Source: an uncultured Phascolarctobacterium sp. (GTDB lineage Bacteria > Bacillota > Negativicutes > Acidaminococcales > Acidaminococcaceae). From it: a stretch of DNA of 64,000 nucleotides. The DNA is taken from NCBI GenBank assembly GCA_900547415.1, contig URGS01000008.1, forward strand, positions 6,540 to 70,539, given 5' to 3'. The translations under genes and the position numbers were made by a program. Positions within the stretch are counted from its first letter, which is position 1. Every line of letters starts with the position of its first letter. The notes under the pieces were generated by a model that was not told the origin of the DNA, did no database searches, and was given only the letters and a program-made list of their open reading frames with translations. Positions 1-8,139 of the stretch are shown one piece after another.

Positions 1-58
1 CAGAAACTAAAATACCATCTATACCTTGGATTGTTTCTCCAAATACTTGTGCAAACAT
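1..58 (-). CDS. ComM/YifB-like Mg-chelatase-family ATPase, N-terminus only
   Basis: The first 19 codons of a gene that runs off the left edge of the window. The start ATG at 58 follows an AGGAGTGATAAA ribosome binding site, and the peptide begins MFAQVFGETIQGIDGILVS, which resembles the N-terminus of the YifB/ComM family (MFAKx.. IDG pattern). That family is an AAA+ ATPase, and ComM acts in branch migration during natural transformation. The position directly after rnhB and yraN matches the common Firmicute order rnhB-yraN-comM-dprA. Only this short stretch is visible, so the call rests on the opening residues and on synteny. Confidence 0.6.
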   Translation of the reverse strand, partial: MFAQVFGETIQGIDGILVS

Positions 59-73
59 TTTATCACTCCTAAT

Positions 74-451
74 TTAAAAACAATGTGGATAATGCTTGAG
101 AGCTTTTACCATCATACCTTTTGTAAAAACCTCTATTACGTCAAATGAGAGTATAGGCATGCAATGTATAATACCCTTAAGCTGCATAAAATATTGAGCA
201 CATCGGTATATTTTATTTTGTTTTACTGTTGTGACGGCCTCCATAGGTTGTCCATATAATGAGGAGCTTCTCGTTTTTACTTCTATAAACACTAATACTT
301 CATTTTTAGATGCTATGATATCGATTTCACCATAGCGCCTACAGCGAAAATTGCGAGCTATAATTTTATAGCCCTGCTTTTTTAAGTAATAGCAGGCTAG
401 ATTCTCGCCGAAATATCCAAGGTTATCTGTTGACCGGGTACTCATATTCAT
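74..451 (-). CDS. YraN family protein (UPF0102), putative nuclease fold
   Basis: A 125-residue protein of the YraN family. It carries the family's restriction-endonuclease-like core: GEIDII near residue 41 and VFIEVKTR near residue 54, which supply the acidic and lysine residues of a PD-(D/E)xK active site. The cellular role of YraN is unsettled; a link to DNA uptake or recombination is suggested by its usual neighbours. It overlaps the 3' end of rnhB by 29 bases, so the two are translated from one message. A second in-frame ATG lies at 445, and neither start has a strong Shine-Dalgarno, which fits translational coupling. Confidence 0.85.
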   Translation of the reverse strand: MNMSTRSTDNLGYFGENLACYYLKKQGYKIIARNFRCRRYGEIDIIASKNEVLVFIEVKTRSSSLYGQPMEAVTTVKQNKIYRCAQYFMQLKGIIHCMPILSFDVIEVFTKGMMVKALKHYPHCF

Positions 452-1253
452 CCAGCAAAGGTGAATAGAGAATATTATCCTCGTGAGCTACAGGATCCAA
501 CTCCATGCTTTTAACAGGCTCAAAGCTGCGTCTGTGCCAACAGGTAGCGCCTTTAGACATTAAGGCCTGCATATGAGCTCCGCTGCCATAACCTTTGTTA
601 CCAGCAAAGCCGTATTCAGGATGGATTCCATCAATTCGCTCCATAATACGGTCACGAGTAACCTTAGCAATAATAGACGCCGCTGCAATAGATGCACTTA
701 AAGCATCTCCATGGACGATTGATAAGGTTCTAATCTTATCAGATTGTACTGGCATAGCATCAATAAGGGCAACGTCAGGCTGAATGCTCAGGTTTTCTAT
801 AACCTCTTTCATTCCCTGCTGAGTTGCACCATAGATATTAAGGTCGTCTATATTACTTACGCTGACAATATTTACTTTAATGGCTATAGCCTTTGCTAAA
901 ATTTCATTAAATAGTTGTTCGCGTTTCTTGTGAGAAATCTGCTTGGAATCATTAAGGCCACTAATAAATACTTCCTGTGGCAGTATAACGGCTGCAATTA
1001 CCAGCGGTCCTGCCAAGGGGCCACGGCCAGCCTCATCTACGCCTGCAATATATTGCGAGCCTTCATTATAAAGACGTTTTTCAAAGGTTAGCATCTTTTG
1101 GAAACGAATCTTCTCTTCAGCTTCTTTTTCCAAACGTTTATAGTAAGCTGCAAGCAGCTTTTTTACGCCAGCTCTTTCATCTAATGACAACTCTTGGAGC
1201 TGTTCTTTTGTTGGAGAGTCCTGTAATAGCTCTTTTACTTCATTTATCTTCAT
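423..1253 (-). CDS. rnhB: Ribonuclease HII
   Basis: Cleaves the RNA strand of RNA-DNA hybrids and removes single ribonucleotides from DNA. The catalytic block AGVDEAGRGPLAGP is present near residue 72, with later conserved acidic residues in ALIDAMP and the HPEYGFAGNKGYG segment typical of RNase HII. About 65 N-terminal residues before the core form a charged helical extension common in Firmicute RnhB. The start at 1253 (MKINEVKEL) is preferred over the ATG at 1274 because GGAG sits eight bases before it. The gene lies between rbgA and yraN in the usual order. Confidence 0.93.
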   Translation of the reverse strand: MKINEVKELLQDSPTKEQLQELSLDERAGVKKLLAAYYKRLEKEAEEKIRFQKMLTFEKRLYNEGSQYIAGVDEAGRGPLAGPLVIAAVILPQEVFISGLNDSKQISHKKREQLFNEILAKAIAIKVNIVSVSNIDDLNIYGATQQGMKEVIENLSIQPDVALIDAMPVQSDKIRTLSIVHGDALSASIAAASIIAKVTRDRIMERIDGIHPEYGFAGNKGYGSGAHMQALMSKGATCWHRRSFEPVKSMELDPVAHEDNILYSPLLDEYEYPVNR

Positions 1254-1315
1254 CTGCTTTTCTCCTTTCTGCACTTTCGGTGCGTATTTTTACTTCTTTT
1301 AATATCTACTTCATA

Positions 1316-1344
1316 CTATAAAAAAACCGCCGTAACGGCGGTTT
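1316..1344 (-). terminator. Intrinsic terminator after rbgA
   Basis: A perfect nine-base-pair stem (AAACCGCCG / CGGCGGTTT, 1324-1332 and 1336-1344) with a three-base loop, followed on the minus strand by a T run. It lies 13 bases past the rbgA stop and before rnhB, so it should separate lepB-rbgA from rnhB-yraN. Confidence 0.9.
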
Positions 1345-1356
1345 CTGACAATTTTA

Positions 1357-2214
1357 TTAGGGCTCGTCCAATGTAAAACGTCCCAGGCGTCCAGAGCGGA
1401 AATCTCTTAGGACAAGCTGAACAACCTTGTCAATGTCCAGCAAACCACCGGCTTTTAAACAGCCGCGAGAGTGAGCGATTTTAGCCATTACAGCTCGATT
1501 ATCGTCCGTCTTCTCAATTTCAACAGCGTATTTATTTGCCAATTCATCGGGATAGTTATGCATTAAAAAGTCTATGAGCAGTTCAACAGCTTGTTCTCTG
1601 TCGAATACTTCCTCTTTGATAGCACCTGTGGCAGCCAGACTAAGACCAACCTCCGGATCTTCAAACTTAGGCCAAAGTACACCAGGAGTGTCTAAAAGCT
1701 CTAAGCCTTTAGCAATAGTAATCCATTGCTGACCACGTGTAACACCAGGCTTATCAGCAGCTACAACCTTTGTTTTGCCCACAAGACGGTTAATCAGGGT
1801 AGACTTGCCGACATTGGGAATACCAACAATCATAACGCGTACAGGACGGTTACGCACGCCTTTTTTCAGCCATTTGTCAATTACTGGCTTCGCTGCCTGC
1901 TGTACAGCAGCAATAAGCTGTTTTACGCCCTTGCCTGTAGAACAGTCCACCTTACAAACAGGATGACCGCTGTTCTTCAGCTTTTCCAGCCACAGCTCTG
2001 TCTTGGCATTATCTGCCATATCAATTTTGTTTAAGGCTATAACCTTTGGTTTAGCACCGAGAATTGTTTGCAGCATAGGGTTTGTACTGGAGCGAGGAAT
2101 ACGTGCATCCAGCATTTCTACAACTACATCAACCAATTTAATCTGGCTTTCCATCATTCTCTTGGCTTTAGTCATATGGCCAGGGAACCATTGAATTTTT
2201 AAATCTGTAATCAT
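1357..2214 (-). CDS. rbgA: Ribosome biogenesis GTPase RbgA (YlqF)
   Basis: A circularly permuted GTPase that acts late in 50S subunit assembly. The order of motifs shows the permutation: G4 (LNKIDMAD, near residue 61) comes first, then G1 (GIPNVGKST, near 131) and G3 (DTPG, near 174). The N-terminus IQWFPGHMTKAKR is the diagnostic RbgA opening. At 285 residues it is full length, with the C-terminal RNA-binding ANTAR-like part. Its ATG overlaps the lepB stop (ATGA), so it is coupled to lepB. Confidence 0.96.
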   Translation of the reverse strand: MITDLKIQWFPGHMTKAKRMMESQIKLVDVVVEMLDARIPRSSTNPMLQTILGAKPKVIALNKIDMADNAKTELWLEKLKNSGHPVCKVDCSTGKGVKQLIAAVQQAAKPVIDKWLKKGVRNRPVRVMIVGIPNVGKSTLINRLVGKTKVVAADKPGVTRGQQWITIAKGLELLDTPGVLWPKFEDPEVGLSLAATGAIKEEVFDREQAVELLIDFLMHNYPDELANKYAVEIEKTDDNRAVMAKIAHSRGCLKAGGLLDIDKVVQLVLRDFRSGRLGRFTLDEP

Positions 2215-2783
2215 TTGCTCATACCTGTATCCGCATGAAGTACACGGAAGTCACTCAAAGGCCAGAAGGCCAGTACCGCACGACCCTTAACTAAATCAAG
2301 GGGTACAAAGCCTACATCGGCAAAACGGCTGTCCTCAGAGTTATTTCTGTTGTCACCAAGAACGAAAATTGTATCCTTAGGAACAGTAGCCTTACGGTAA
2401 GTAGACATATTAGGACCCTTAGGATCATTCAGGTAGATATAGCCTTCGTTAAGCTGTTGTCCATTTACCAAAACTTTACCGTTCTTCATCTCTACTGTAT
2501 CGCCCTCTACTGCGATGACACGTTTAATAAAATCACGGCTTTCATCCTTTGGATAACGGAAAACTACGATTTCACCACGCTCAGGCTCGCCTACGAAAAA
2601 GCTAAGCTTGTCAACAACTAAGCGTTCGTGGTGTTTTAATGTGGGATACATGGATGTACCCTCTACCATATATGGTTCAACTAAAAATGTACGAATGCAA
2701 AACGCCAAAGCTACGGCTACGATAATAGAAACGAGCCAGTCGCTTGCTGAATCCTGCCAGGAAGTTTCTTTTTTATTGCTCAC
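2211..2783 (-). CDS. lepB: Signal peptidase I
   Basis: Membrane-anchored protease that removes signal peptides from exported proteins. One N-terminal transmembrane helix (about residues 17-36) is followed by the catalytic serine in EGTSMYPTL (Ser44) and the catalytic lysine in DFIKRVIAVEGD (Lys87). The GDNRNNSEDSRFADVGFV box E is intact. At 190 residues it is the short Gram-positive-type enzyme with one anchor. It is the first gene of a lepB-rbgA unit downstream of the rplS terminator. Confidence 0.95.
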   Translation of the reverse strand: MSNKKETSWQDSASDWLVSIIVAVALAFCIRTFLVEPYMVEGTSMYPTLKHHERLVVDKLSFFVGEPERGEIVVFRYPKDESRDFIKRVIAVEGDTVEMKNGKVLVNGQQLNEGYIYLNDPKGPNMSTYRKATVPKDTIFVLGDNRNNSEDSRFADVGFVPLDLVKGRAVLAFWPLSDFRVLHADTGMSK

Positions 2784-2829
2784 TGGTAAGTCTCCTTTCT
2801 CATGCTCTAAATTTAAGATAACCTCTCTT

Positions 2830-2858
2830 ATTTTAGCATAAAAAGATGTTTTAGTCAG
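2830..2858 (-). promoter_or_regulatory. Putative sigma-A promoter of lepB-rbgA
   Basis: On the minus strand CTGACT (2853-2858) and TAAAAT (2830-2835) are separated by 17 bases, with TATGC just before the -10. It lies about 50 bases upstream of lepB and downstream of the rplS terminator. Seen by eye only. Confidence 0.55.
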
Positions 2859-2892
2859 TATATCTTTTGATAAGTGTTTGAATTTTGGTTGT

Positions 2893-2923
2893 TAAAATAA
2901 AAAGGACTGTATTACTACAGTCC
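2893..2923 (-). terminator. Intrinsic terminator after rplS
   Basis: Stem GGACTGTA / TACAGTCC (2904-2911 with 2916-2923) with a four-base loop and a T-rich tract on the minus strand. It lies 24 bases past the rplS stop. Confidence 0.88.
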
Positions 2924-2946
2924 CTTCCATTATGAACAGAATTAAA

Positions 2947-3288
2947 TTAGCGTTTTTCTCTGATACGAGCTGCTTTACCAGTCAGGTTACGCAGATAGTA
3001 CAGTTTAGCACGACGAACGATACCACGACGAGCTACTTCGATGTGGTCGATACGGGGGCTATGTACGGGGAAAGTACGCTCTACGCCGATGCCGTAGGAA
3101 ATACGACGAACGGTGAAGTTTTCACGAACGCCAGAGCCGCTGCGAGCGATTACTACGCCTTCAAACAGCTGGATACGTTCACGAGTACCCTCGACGATTT
3201 TGCAATATACTTTTACGGTGTCGCCTGCTTTGAAATCAGGGATGTCAGAACGAAGTTGTTCTTGTTCTAATGCTTCAATAATGTTCAT
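2947..3288 (-). CDS. rplS: 50S ribosomal protein L19
   Basis: A 113-residue ribosomal protein at the 30S-50S interface. The sequence from [20 protein letters not shown] through [16 protein letters not shown] to the basic tail is characteristic of L19, and the length is normal. A strong ribosome binding site (TAGGAGG) precedes the ATG at 3288. It has its own promoter and terminator here, so it seems to be a single-gene unit between the trmD operon and lepB. Confidence 0.98.
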   Translation of the reverse strand: MNIIEALEQEQLRSDIPDFKAGDTVKVYCKIVEGTRERIQLFEGVVIARSGSGVRENFTVRRISYGIGVERTFPVHSPRIDHIEVARRGIVRRAKLYYLRNLTGKAARIREKR

Positions 3289-3357
3289 TTTTTCCTCCTA
3301 AATCATAGACGTTCATGTGCGAACTTCACAGCGGACCGTCCGTATTACACAAAAGAT

Positions 3358-3386
3358 ATTTTACCATATAGATACTTCAAAAGCAA
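3358..3386 (-). promoter_or_regulatory. Putative rplS promoter and leader
   Basis: TTGCTT (3381-3386) and TAAAAT (3358-3363) are 17 bases apart on the minus strand. The roughly 60-base leader that follows contains short self-complementary segments (AGTTC / GAACG near 3315-3330). Ribosomal protein leaders for L19 are known in Firmicutes, but I cannot confirm that this one matches the described structure. Confidence 0.45.
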
Positions 3387-3410
3387 GTAAAAATGATAAA
3401 ATATTTACAT

Positions 3411-3983
3411 TTATTTTTCCCACCAAGGCTCGCCTACAAGGCGGTCCAGCATAATTGCTACAGCACTTCTTACACAGAGATGATTATAGTCGCAGGCACC
3501 ATAAATAGGTTCTAGGATATAATCAAAGCTCTTCATAGCTTCGGCTTCAATGCCAAAGCCTGTGCCGAAAAGCAGTAGTACAGGTCTATCCCCCTCCTGC
3601 AGCTGGTTGCGCAAAAACTTATAGGAGACAGTGTTGGGATAAATTCTAGCGTCAGTAGTGACAATGTAGGGACGCTTACCTTCAGCTTCTTCGATAAAAC
3701 GAACGGATGCTTCAATATCCGGCTGCCAGCAAACCCTGTCTAAAGCATCGCTGCGGTCAGGATTATAGGTCCTTCCGTAGCCCTCCTGCCAATAATGAAG
3801 GATTTTCTTGACAATATCACGCTGTACATCTAAAGGATGAATAATAAAGTATTTAGCAATATCATAGGTCCTGCAGGTACGTGATATATCATGAATATCA
3901 AAATTAGTAACAGCACTGGCGATAACGTCCATACGTTTATTATAGATGGGATAATGTACAAGGCCTACATAAAGCTTAGGCAT
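3411..3983 (-). CDS. SPOUT-type RNA methyltransferase (TM1570-like)
   Basis: A 190-residue protein of the Methyltrn_RNA_4 family, predicted SAM-dependent RNA methyltransferases of SPOUT fold with unknown target. The opening MPKLYVGLVHYPIYNK, the central RPYIVTTDAR and the C-terminal LLLFGTGFGIEAEAM (cofactor-binding knot region) support this. It directly follows trmD, its usual partner. The start at 3983 is favoured because GAGGAAA precedes it and it matches the family N-terminus; an alternative ATG is at 3992. If 3983 is used, it begins four bases after the trmD stop. Confidence 0.85.
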   Translation of the reverse strand: MPKLYVGLVHYPIYNKRMDVIASAVTNFDIHDISRTCRTYDIAKYFIIHPLDVQRDIVKKILHYWQEGYGRTYNPDRSDALDRVCWQPDIEASVRFIEEAEGKRPYIVTTDARIYPNTVSYKFLRNQLQEGDRPVLLLFGTGFGIEAEAMKSFDYILEPIYGACDYNHLCVRSAVAIMLDRLVGEPWWEK

Positions 3984-4800
3984 TTTCCTCATCCCCTTCT
4001 ATGCTGTCTGCAGCTTTTGCAGCCTTTACAGCAGAAATTTCAGCACGCAGCTCATCATAGAAACGGCGCTGAGCTTTTTTCATTTTGTAGGGCAGTCTTT
4101 CACACTCAATCATACGTCTGTATTCTTCAGGAAGCAAATCAGGACGTACAAAATATGTAGCCTTGATGCTTTCCTTAAGGCGCCATTCATTGATAAGAGC
4201 ATGGTTACCGCCTCTAAGAACCTCAGGAACCTCAAGTCCCTCAAAGTTTACAGGGCGGGTATATTGCGGATACTCCAACAGATTGTTACTGAAGGATTCG
4301 TCCTCTGCACTGACCAGCTTGCCTAAAACTCCAGGTATAAAGCGTGCAATGGCATCCATAACAATCAGGGCTGGCATTTCGCCGCCAGTGAGAACATAAT
4401 CGCCAATGGAAAGCTTTTCATCCACCCAATTAAAGATGCGTTCATCGAAGCCTTCATAGTGACCGCAGACAAAAATAAAATCCTGGCCGCAGTGAGCGTA
4501 TTCCTCTACAATGCTTTGCTTCAGAGTGCGTCCTCCCGGACACATAGCAATAACTCTGGCATTAGGAAGCTGCTCCTTAGCCTTGCGGATAGCTGCGACC
4601 ATAGGTTCAGGCTTCAAAACCATTCCAGCTCCACCGCCAAAGGGAGTATCATCCACAGTACGATGGTTGTCGTAAGTAAAATCTCGGGGATTTACACAGC
4701 TGATTTCTATAAGTCCTTTTGATGCAGCACGCTGCATAATGCTGTGACTGGCAGCCTGTTCAATTTGTTCTGGGAAAAGTGTTATGAATATAAATTTCAT
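3976..4800 (-). CDS. trmD: tRNA (guanine-37-N1)-methyltransferase
   Basis: Methylates G37 next to the anticodon and so prevents frameshifting. The trefoil-knot motifs are all present: GGGAGMVLKPEP (about residue 56), CGHYEGFDER (about 112) and SIGDYVLTGGEMPAL (about 132). At 274 residues it is slightly longer than usual because of a charged C-terminal tail rich in Ala, Lys and Glu. Its ATG overlaps the rimM stop, and the SPOUT methyltransferase follows immediately, so all are one operon with rpsP. Confidence 0.97.
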   Translation of the reverse strand: MKFIFITLFPEQIEQAASHSIMQRAASKGLIEISCVNPRDFTYDNHRTVDDTPFGGGAGMVLKPEPMVAAIRKAKEQLPNARVIAMCPGGRTLKQSIVEEYAHCGQDFIFVCGHYEGFDERIFNWVDEKLSIGDYVLTGGEMPALIVMDAIARFIPGVLGKLVSAEDESFSNNLLEYPQYTRPVNFEGLEVPEVLRGGNHALINEWRLKESIKATYFVRPDLLPEEYRRMIECERLPYKMKKAQRRFYDELRAEISAVKAAKAADSIEGDEENA

Positions 4801-5300
4801 TCTTCATCAACCCATTCAGGCAGAGCCACAATAATACGATTTTCTGCTACATTGATTTCTTTAACATATATTTTTAAAGCGGGCAGCAGAATATCCTTGG
4901 CGCCTGGTACAGCAATAACATAAACATCGTTGCTGCCAGTAGAAAGTGCATCCTTAAATGTGCCTATTTGCTGTCCTGCTTCATCATATACAGGAATGCC
5001 TATTAAGTCTGCTACATAGAACTGTCCTTCGTCAAGCTCTGGCAAGTCCTCGGCCTTAATAAGAACCTCCTGATCACGCAGCAGCTCTGCCTCATTCATT
5101 GAGGTGATTTCTTTAGTGGAAACAAGCACCATACGCTTATGAAAACGAGCACTCTGAATGTGCAGCTTACGTCCGTCCTTCAACAGCAGATAATCTAAGT
5201 CTAAAAACTGCTCCGGCTTTTCTGTTGAGGGCAGAATACGAATATCGCCCCGCACACCGTGCGGAGCGACAATTTTACCAATAACTATTTCTTTGTCCAT
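4797..5300 (-). CDS. rimM: Ribosome maturation factor RimM
   Basis: A 167-residue assembly factor for the 30S head that binds S19. The N-terminal RimM barrel (IVIGKIVAPHGVRGDIRI) and the C-terminal PRC-like barrel (GQFYVADLIGIPVYDEAGQQIGTFKDAL...LLPALKIYVKEIN) are both visible. It sits between ylqD and trmD, overlapping trmD by four bases (ATGA). Confidence 0.96.
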   Translation of the reverse strand: MDKEIVIGKIVAPHGVRGDIRILPSTEKPEQFLDLDYLLLKDGRKLHIQSARFHKRMVLVSTKEITSMNEAELLRDQEVLIKAEDLPELDEGQFYVADLIGIPVYDEAGQQIGTFKDALSTGSNDVYVIAVPGAKDILLPALKIYVKEINVAENRIIVALPEWVDEE

Positions 5301-5303
5301 TGA

Positions 5304-5708
5304 TTATTCGCGGAAAGCAATAACCTTGCCATCCTCGGTGAGGATTTCAGCACCCATCAGTGCGTCTAAATCGGTACCAACGGTAATTTCCACAGTACGC
5401 TCTAAGGTACCATGACCGATTTCAGCACCAAGTTCCAGTGCTTGGGCACGTTTCAGCTTTTCTTCTGCTTCAGTTTTAGCTGCAACGCGTTTATTTCTTT
5501 CCATGTCGATTTGTTCGCGCAAAGCCGGGAGCACGCTCAAATCACTAGCAGCCTGATGCAAAGCTTTTTTAGCTTGGAACTCAAATTGTTCCAGATCAAG
5601 CTCCATATTCTTTATAGTGTTTTGGAGATCTCCAATAATTTTCAACTTCAAGTCTTCAGTTACTTTTGCCTTAACAGCAACAGGAACTCTTACAAACATT
5701 TTATCCAT
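5304..5708 (-). CDS. ylqD: YlqD family protein
   Basis: A roughly 134-residue protein in the conserved rpsP-khpA-ylqD-rimM-trmD block. An N-terminal beta-rich segment (MFVRVPVAVKAKVTEDLK) is followed by a long amphipathic, probably coiled-coil helix around residues 35-95, then a beta-hairpin-like tail. The function of YlqD is not known; its place suggests a role in ribosome or RNA metabolism. The first possible ATG (5720) abuts the upstream AAGG with no spacer, so the ATG at 5708 or the one at 5699 is likelier. Confidence 0.8.
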   Translation of the reverse strand: MDKMFVRVPVAVKAKVTEDLKLKIIGDLQNTIKNMELDLEQFEFQAKKALHQAASDLSVLPALREQIDMERNKRVAAKTEAEEKLKRAQALELGAEIGHGTLERTVEITVGTDLDALMGAEILTEDGKVIAFRE

Positions 5709-5722
5709 TGCATAGCCCATCC

Positions 5723-5953
5723 TTATTCTACAATCTCAACAATAACTTTGACGTTTTCGCGGGTTGCAACTGCTTTCATTACAGTTCTGATGGCTTTAGC
5801 GATGCGGCCTTGCTTGCCGATTACCTTGCCCATGTCTTCAGAAGCAACATGGAGGCGGAGTACCGTTGTAGTACCGGTAGTTTCCTCCTCCACTACTACT
5901 GCAGAGGGATTGCTTACAAGAGACTTGGCCATTACTTCTACCAATTCTTTCAT
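5723..5953 (-). CDS. khpA: KH-domain RNA-binding protein KhpA
   Basis: A 76-residue single-KH-domain protein. The RNA-binding loop GKVIGKQGRIAKAIR is intact. In Firmicutes KhpA pairs with KhpB and binds many transcripts, affecting cell division and sporulation. The start at 5953 (MKELVEVMAKSLV) is chosen because AGGAGG lies ten bases upstream; the GTG at 5962 is too close to that site. It follows rpsP by 18 bases. Confidence 0.92.
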   Translation of the reverse strand: MKELVEVMAKSLVSNPSAVVVEEETTGTTTVLRLHVASEDMGKVIGKQGRIAKAIRTVMKAVATRENVKVIVEIVE

Positions 5954-5971
5954 GTAGATCACGCCTCCTGA

Positions 5972-6244
5972 TTATTTTGCTGCTTTAGCTTCAGCAAATT
6001 TTTTCATGATACCATCCTTGCTGAACAGGTTTTTAACGGTATCAGTAGGTTGAGCACCTTTGCTCATCCAGTCAATAGCTTTAGCTTCGTCAATTTTTAC
6101 GTTAGCAGGTTGTACGGTGGAATCGTAGTAACCGATGCTTTCGATGAAGCGGCCATCACGAGGAGCACGTGCGTCAGCAACAACAATACGATAGAAAGGA
6201 GCTTTTTTGGAGCCCATACGTTTCAAACGGATTTTAACTGCCAT
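5972..6244 (-). CDS. rpsP: 30S ribosomal protein S16
   Basis: A 90-residue ribosomal protein. [26 protein letters not shown] is the classic S16 opening. The start is the ATG at 6244, with AAGGAGG upstream; an in-frame GTG at 6256 overlaps that ribosome binding site and is not used. It is followed by khpA and preceded by ffh. Confidence 0.97.
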   Translation of the reverse strand: MAVKIRLKRMGSKKAPFYRIVVADARAPRDGRFIESIGYYDSTVQPANVKIDEAKAIDWMSKGAQPTDTVKNLFSKDGIMKKFAEAKAAK

Positions 6245-6295
6245 GTTGAATTTCACCTCCTTAAATTAATATCATAACTAAATAGATTTCTTTTA

Positions 6296-7642
6296 TTAAT
6301 GTCCAAAGGGAAGCTTAAAGCCACCTTTAGGAGCAAACTTAGCCATACCCTGCATACGCTTCATCATCTTCTTGCTTTCTTCGAAGTTTTTCAGGAGCTT
6401 GTTAACGTCCTGAACACGCATGCCGCAGCCCATTGCAATACGTTTACGACGGCTGCCATTGATAATGCTGGGGTTACGTCTCTCTTTAAGAGTCATGGAG
6501 CGGATAATTGCTTCAATGCGGTCAAATTCTTTTTCGTCCACATTTGCTTCCTTAAGCTTTTGGCTAATGCCGCCCATACCAGGAATAAGACCCAGAATGG
6601 TTTCTAAGGAGCCAAGCTTTTTAACCTGCTGCATTTGTTCAAGGAACTGTTCCAATGTGAACTCGTCCTTACGGAGCTTTTTCTCCATTTCCAGAGCTTT
6701 TGCCAGGTCGGTAGTAGACTGAACCTTTTCAATCAAGGTCAGAATATCGCCCATACCCAAAATTCTGGAAGCCATACGATCGGGATGGAAGGGCTCAAGA
6801 GCCTTCAAATCCTCGCCCATACCAATAAGCTTAACAGGTTTGCCGGTAACAGCTTTTACAGATAAAACTGCACCGCCGCGAGCATCGCCGTCCAGCTTAG
6901 TAACGATCAAGCCGTCAATGCCAAGCTGTTCGTTAAAGGATTCTGCTACAGTTACTGCATCCTGACCAGTCATAGCATCTACAACCAGAAGGATTTCATC
7001 AGGAGTAACAGTATCCTTAATGTTGCGGAGCTCGTCCATAAGCTCTTCGTTAATATGTAAGCGGCCTGCGGTATCGATAATAACGGTATCGCGAGCCAAG
7101 GATTTAGCCTTTTCAACAGCCTGCTTTGCGATTTCTACAGGAGAAACCTTGTCACCTAAGGTGAATACAGGCACATCAAGCTTTTCACCTAAAACCTGAA
7201 GCTGAGTAATAGCAGCAGGACGGTAAACGTCGCCTGCAACCAGCAGCGGCTTTTTATTTTTGCCCTTCAGATAATTCGCCAGCTTACCTGCGGTGGTGGT
7301 TTTACCAGCACCCTGCAGACCAACCAGCATAATTACTGTAGGAGGCTTTTGTGCAACAGCAAGCTTGCTTTGAGTACCGCCTAAAAGCTCAATCAGCTCT
7401 TCATTAACAATCTTAATGATTTGTTGATGAGGATTAAGCTTTTCGCTTACTTCTGCACCAATAGCACGTTCCTTAACCTTACTTACAAAGTCTTTTACAA
7501 CCTTGAAGTTTACGTCGGCCTCTAAAAGAGCCATACGCACTTCACGCATAGGAGCCTTTAAATCCTCCTCGGTAAGCTTTCCGGCACCACGGAACATCTT
7601 TATTGCATTTTGTAATCTTTCAGATAAACTTTCAAATGCCAT
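6296..7642 (-). CDS. ffh: Signal recognition particle protein Ffh
   Basis: The protein subunit of the signal recognition particle, which binds signal sequences on ribosomes and docks to FtsY. The N domain is followed by the G domain with GLQGAGKTTTAGKLA (G1), DTAGRLHIN (G3) and TKLDGDARGG (G4/closing loop). The methionine-rich M domain ends in GMGCGMRVQDVNKLLKNFEE and a Met-rich tail. At 448 residues it is the usual size. It lies nine bases after ylxM, its usual partner. Confidence 0.98.
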   Translation of the reverse strand: MAFESLSERLQNAIKMFRGAGKLTEEDLKAPMREVRMALLEADVNFKVVKDFVSKVKERAIGAEVSEKLNPHQQIIKIVNEELIELLGGTQSKLAVAQKPPTVIMLVGLQGAGKTTTAGKLANYLKGKNKKPLLVAGDVYRPAAITQLQVLGEKLDVPVFTLGDKVSPVEIAKQAVEKAKSLARDTVIIDTAGRLHINEELMDELRNIKDTVTPDEILLVVDAMTGQDAVTVAESFNEQLGIDGLIVTKLDGDARGGAVLSVKAVTGKPVKLIGMGEDLKALEPFHPDRMASRILGMGDILTLIEKVQSTTDLAKALEMEKKLRKDEFTLEQFLEQMQQVKKLGSLETILGLIPGMGGISQKLKEANVDEKEFDRIEAIIRSMTLKERRNPSIINGSRRKRIAMGCGMRVQDVNKLLKNFEESKKMMKRMQGMAKFAPKGGFKLPFGH

Positions 7643-7651
7643 TGTTTCTTT

Positions 7652-8005
7652 TTACCTACCTTCGCCACACATCTTAACAAGAATGTTGACTGCTTCATTT
7701 TTACCAGCACCATCATGGTGGGTAATCAAATCTATAACAGCGCGAAGCTGTTCCTTATCTGCATCGTTCTTTGCTAAAAGACCAAGCTTTTCTTCGTATT
7801 TTTCAAGTGTCTGCTCTACTCTCTTCAAAAGGTCGTGAACAGCCTGCCTGGAAACACCTAGCTCCTCTGAAATCTCACTCAGGGATAAGTCATCATAGAA
7901 ATACATATTTAAACAGTTTCTTTGCTTGTCTGTTAACAGACCACCATATAAATCAAATAGTCTGCCTAAACGCATTCTTTGTTCAAAAATTTCTTCTGCT
8001 GACAT
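7652..8005 (-). CDS. ylxM: YlxM family helix-turn-helix protein
   Basis: A 117-residue protein of the UPF0122/YlxM family, associated with the SRP genes. The sequence LTDKQRNCLNMYFYDDLSLSEIS followed by GVSRQAVHDLLKR is a sigma-70 region-4-like helix-turn-helix. In streptococci YlxM binds the SRP and modulates its GTPase cycle. It is the first gene of the ylxM-ffh-rpsP-khpA-ylqD-rimM-trmD operon, directly after a consensus promoter. Confidence 0.92.
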   Translation of the reverse strand: MSAEEIFEQRMRLGRLFDLYGGLLTDKQRNCLNMYFYDDLSLSEISEELGVSRQAVHDLLKRVEQTLEKYEEKLGLLAKNDADKEQLRAVIDLITHHDGAGKNEAVNILVKMCGEGR

Positions 8006-8039
8006 AGTGTTTCCTCTGCATAATTTACTTGACTATGCA

Positions 8040-8068
8040 ATTATAATTGATACATAAAGGTTTGTCAA
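8040..8068 (-). promoter_or_regulatory. Strong sigma-A promoter of the ylxM-ffh-trmD operon
   Basis: Perfect TTGACA (8063-8068) and TATAAT (8040-8045) on the minus strand, 17 bases apart. It lies 35 bases upstream of the ylxM start and just past the ftsY terminator. Confidence 0.9.
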
Positions 8069-8090
8069 GTATTTTTACTTGTCACCTTGA

Positions 8091-8135
8091 AAAAATTTTA
8101 AATTAAGGTGCAGCCTTCTTTACTGCACCTTAATT
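8091..8135 (-). terminator. Intrinsic terminator after ftsY
   Basis: A perfect 13-base-pair stem (8101-8113 with 8123-8135) around a nine-base loop, followed on the minus strand by a TTTTT-containing tract. It separates the smc-ftsY unit from the ylxM promoter. Confidence 0.88.
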
Positions 8136-8139
8136 CACA